From assembly GCA_041584055.1 (NCBI GenBank), contig JBFHER010000227.1, forward strand, positions 1-6,414: DNA of 6,414 nt. The letters are read 5' to 3'. A program made the translations under genes and the position numbers. Within the stretch, counting starts at the first letter, position 1; the number at the start of each line of letters is the position of its first letter. Below, piece by piece: positions 6,304 through 6,414 of this stretch. Origin of the DNA: JBFHER01 sp041584055. GTDB taxonomy: Bacteria; Bacteroidota; Bacteroidia; Bacteroidales; UBA5342. Under the pieces are notes generated by a model. That model had not been told where the DNA came from, ran no database searches, and saw nothing but the letters and a program-made list of their open reading frames with translations.

Positions 6304-6413
6304 TTTATGCAGTTCAATAGGTTGTTATCTTGTTCAATTTGAATTGTTGCATGGTGAATTGAAAAATCATGCGATAGTTTTTCCTGAATGCTCTTTAGTA
6401 AGTCAGGATTTTC
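6297..6413 (-). CDS. C-terminal end of a CzcD-type cation diffusion facilitator (5' end outside window)
   Basis: Only the last 38 codons are visible, running into the window edge. The translation ENPDLLKSIQEKL followed by SHDFSIHHATIQIEQ ends in NLLNCIKC and a TAA stop at 6299-6297. The HHATIQIE strand preceded by an amphipathic helix and followed by a late Cys is the hallmark of the cytoplasmic dimerisation domain that closes CzcD-type CDF zinc/cobalt/cadmium exporters. The TAA lies inside the start of the next CDF gene (ATG at 6303-6301), a 7-base overlap in another frame. This makes the two genes a tandem CDF pair. Because the membrane part is not in the window, the metal site and length cannot be judged. 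Confidence 0.8.
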   Translation of the reverse strand, partial: ENPDLLKSIQEKLSHDFSIHHATIQIEQDNNLLNCIKC

Positions 6414-6414
6414 A

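Noticed and set aside
2611..6354. GTTGCATGGTG occurring near 2610 and again near 6345
   Set aside because: An 11-base match between one non-coding site and one coding site, with no shared flanks; most likely chance.

Overview
The window looks like chromosomal DNA of a member of the Bacteroidota. The evidence is the gene families (a Bacteroidota-style cytoplasm-to-envelope SpoIID/LytB protein without any sporulation genes, an AmpG-like carrier, a DUF502 membrane protein, a MarC protein), the lack of Shine-Dalgarno sequences, and the A-rich leader directly before the DUF502 start codon. The genus cannot be read from the sequence. No RNA gene, insertion sequence, CRISPR array or origin was seen.

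Region 1 (1-2570, plus strand) is a translationally coupled pair. A 5'-truncated SpoIID/LytB-domain protein, expected to cleave peptidoglycan glycan strands, overlaps by 4 bases (ATGA) with an AmpG/MurT-like major facilitator carrier. Together they suggest cell-wall cleavage plus recovery of the sugar fragments.

Region 2 (2571-4755, plus strand) starts with a 248-base non-coding gap holding a weak terminator-like hairpin and a possible promoter. It is followed by a DUF502 inner-membrane protein and, 38 bases later, a secreted outer-membrane protein that reads as one POTRA domain plus an Omp85-type beta-barrel. The second gene appears to start with TTG. The pair looks like one transcript making one inner- and one outer-membrane protein.

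Region 3 (4756-4861) is a short convergent gap without a convincing terminator.

Region 4 (4862-6414, minus strand) reads, in its own direction: the last 38 codons of a CzcD-type cation diffusion facilitator (CDF), a second CDF-like gene overlapping it by 7 bases, then a MarC-family membrane protein. The second CDF is unusual. It has an N-terminal HMA-like domain with a single cysteine, altered metal-site residues in both key helices, and no C-terminal dimer domain, which its upstream partner does have. Its DNA is richer in A+T than the MarC gene. A near-perfect inverted repeat lies immediately after its stop codon.

The most interesting items are the mismatched tandem CDF pair and the DUF502/one-POTRA barrel pair. 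The rest is ordinary envelope housekeeping.
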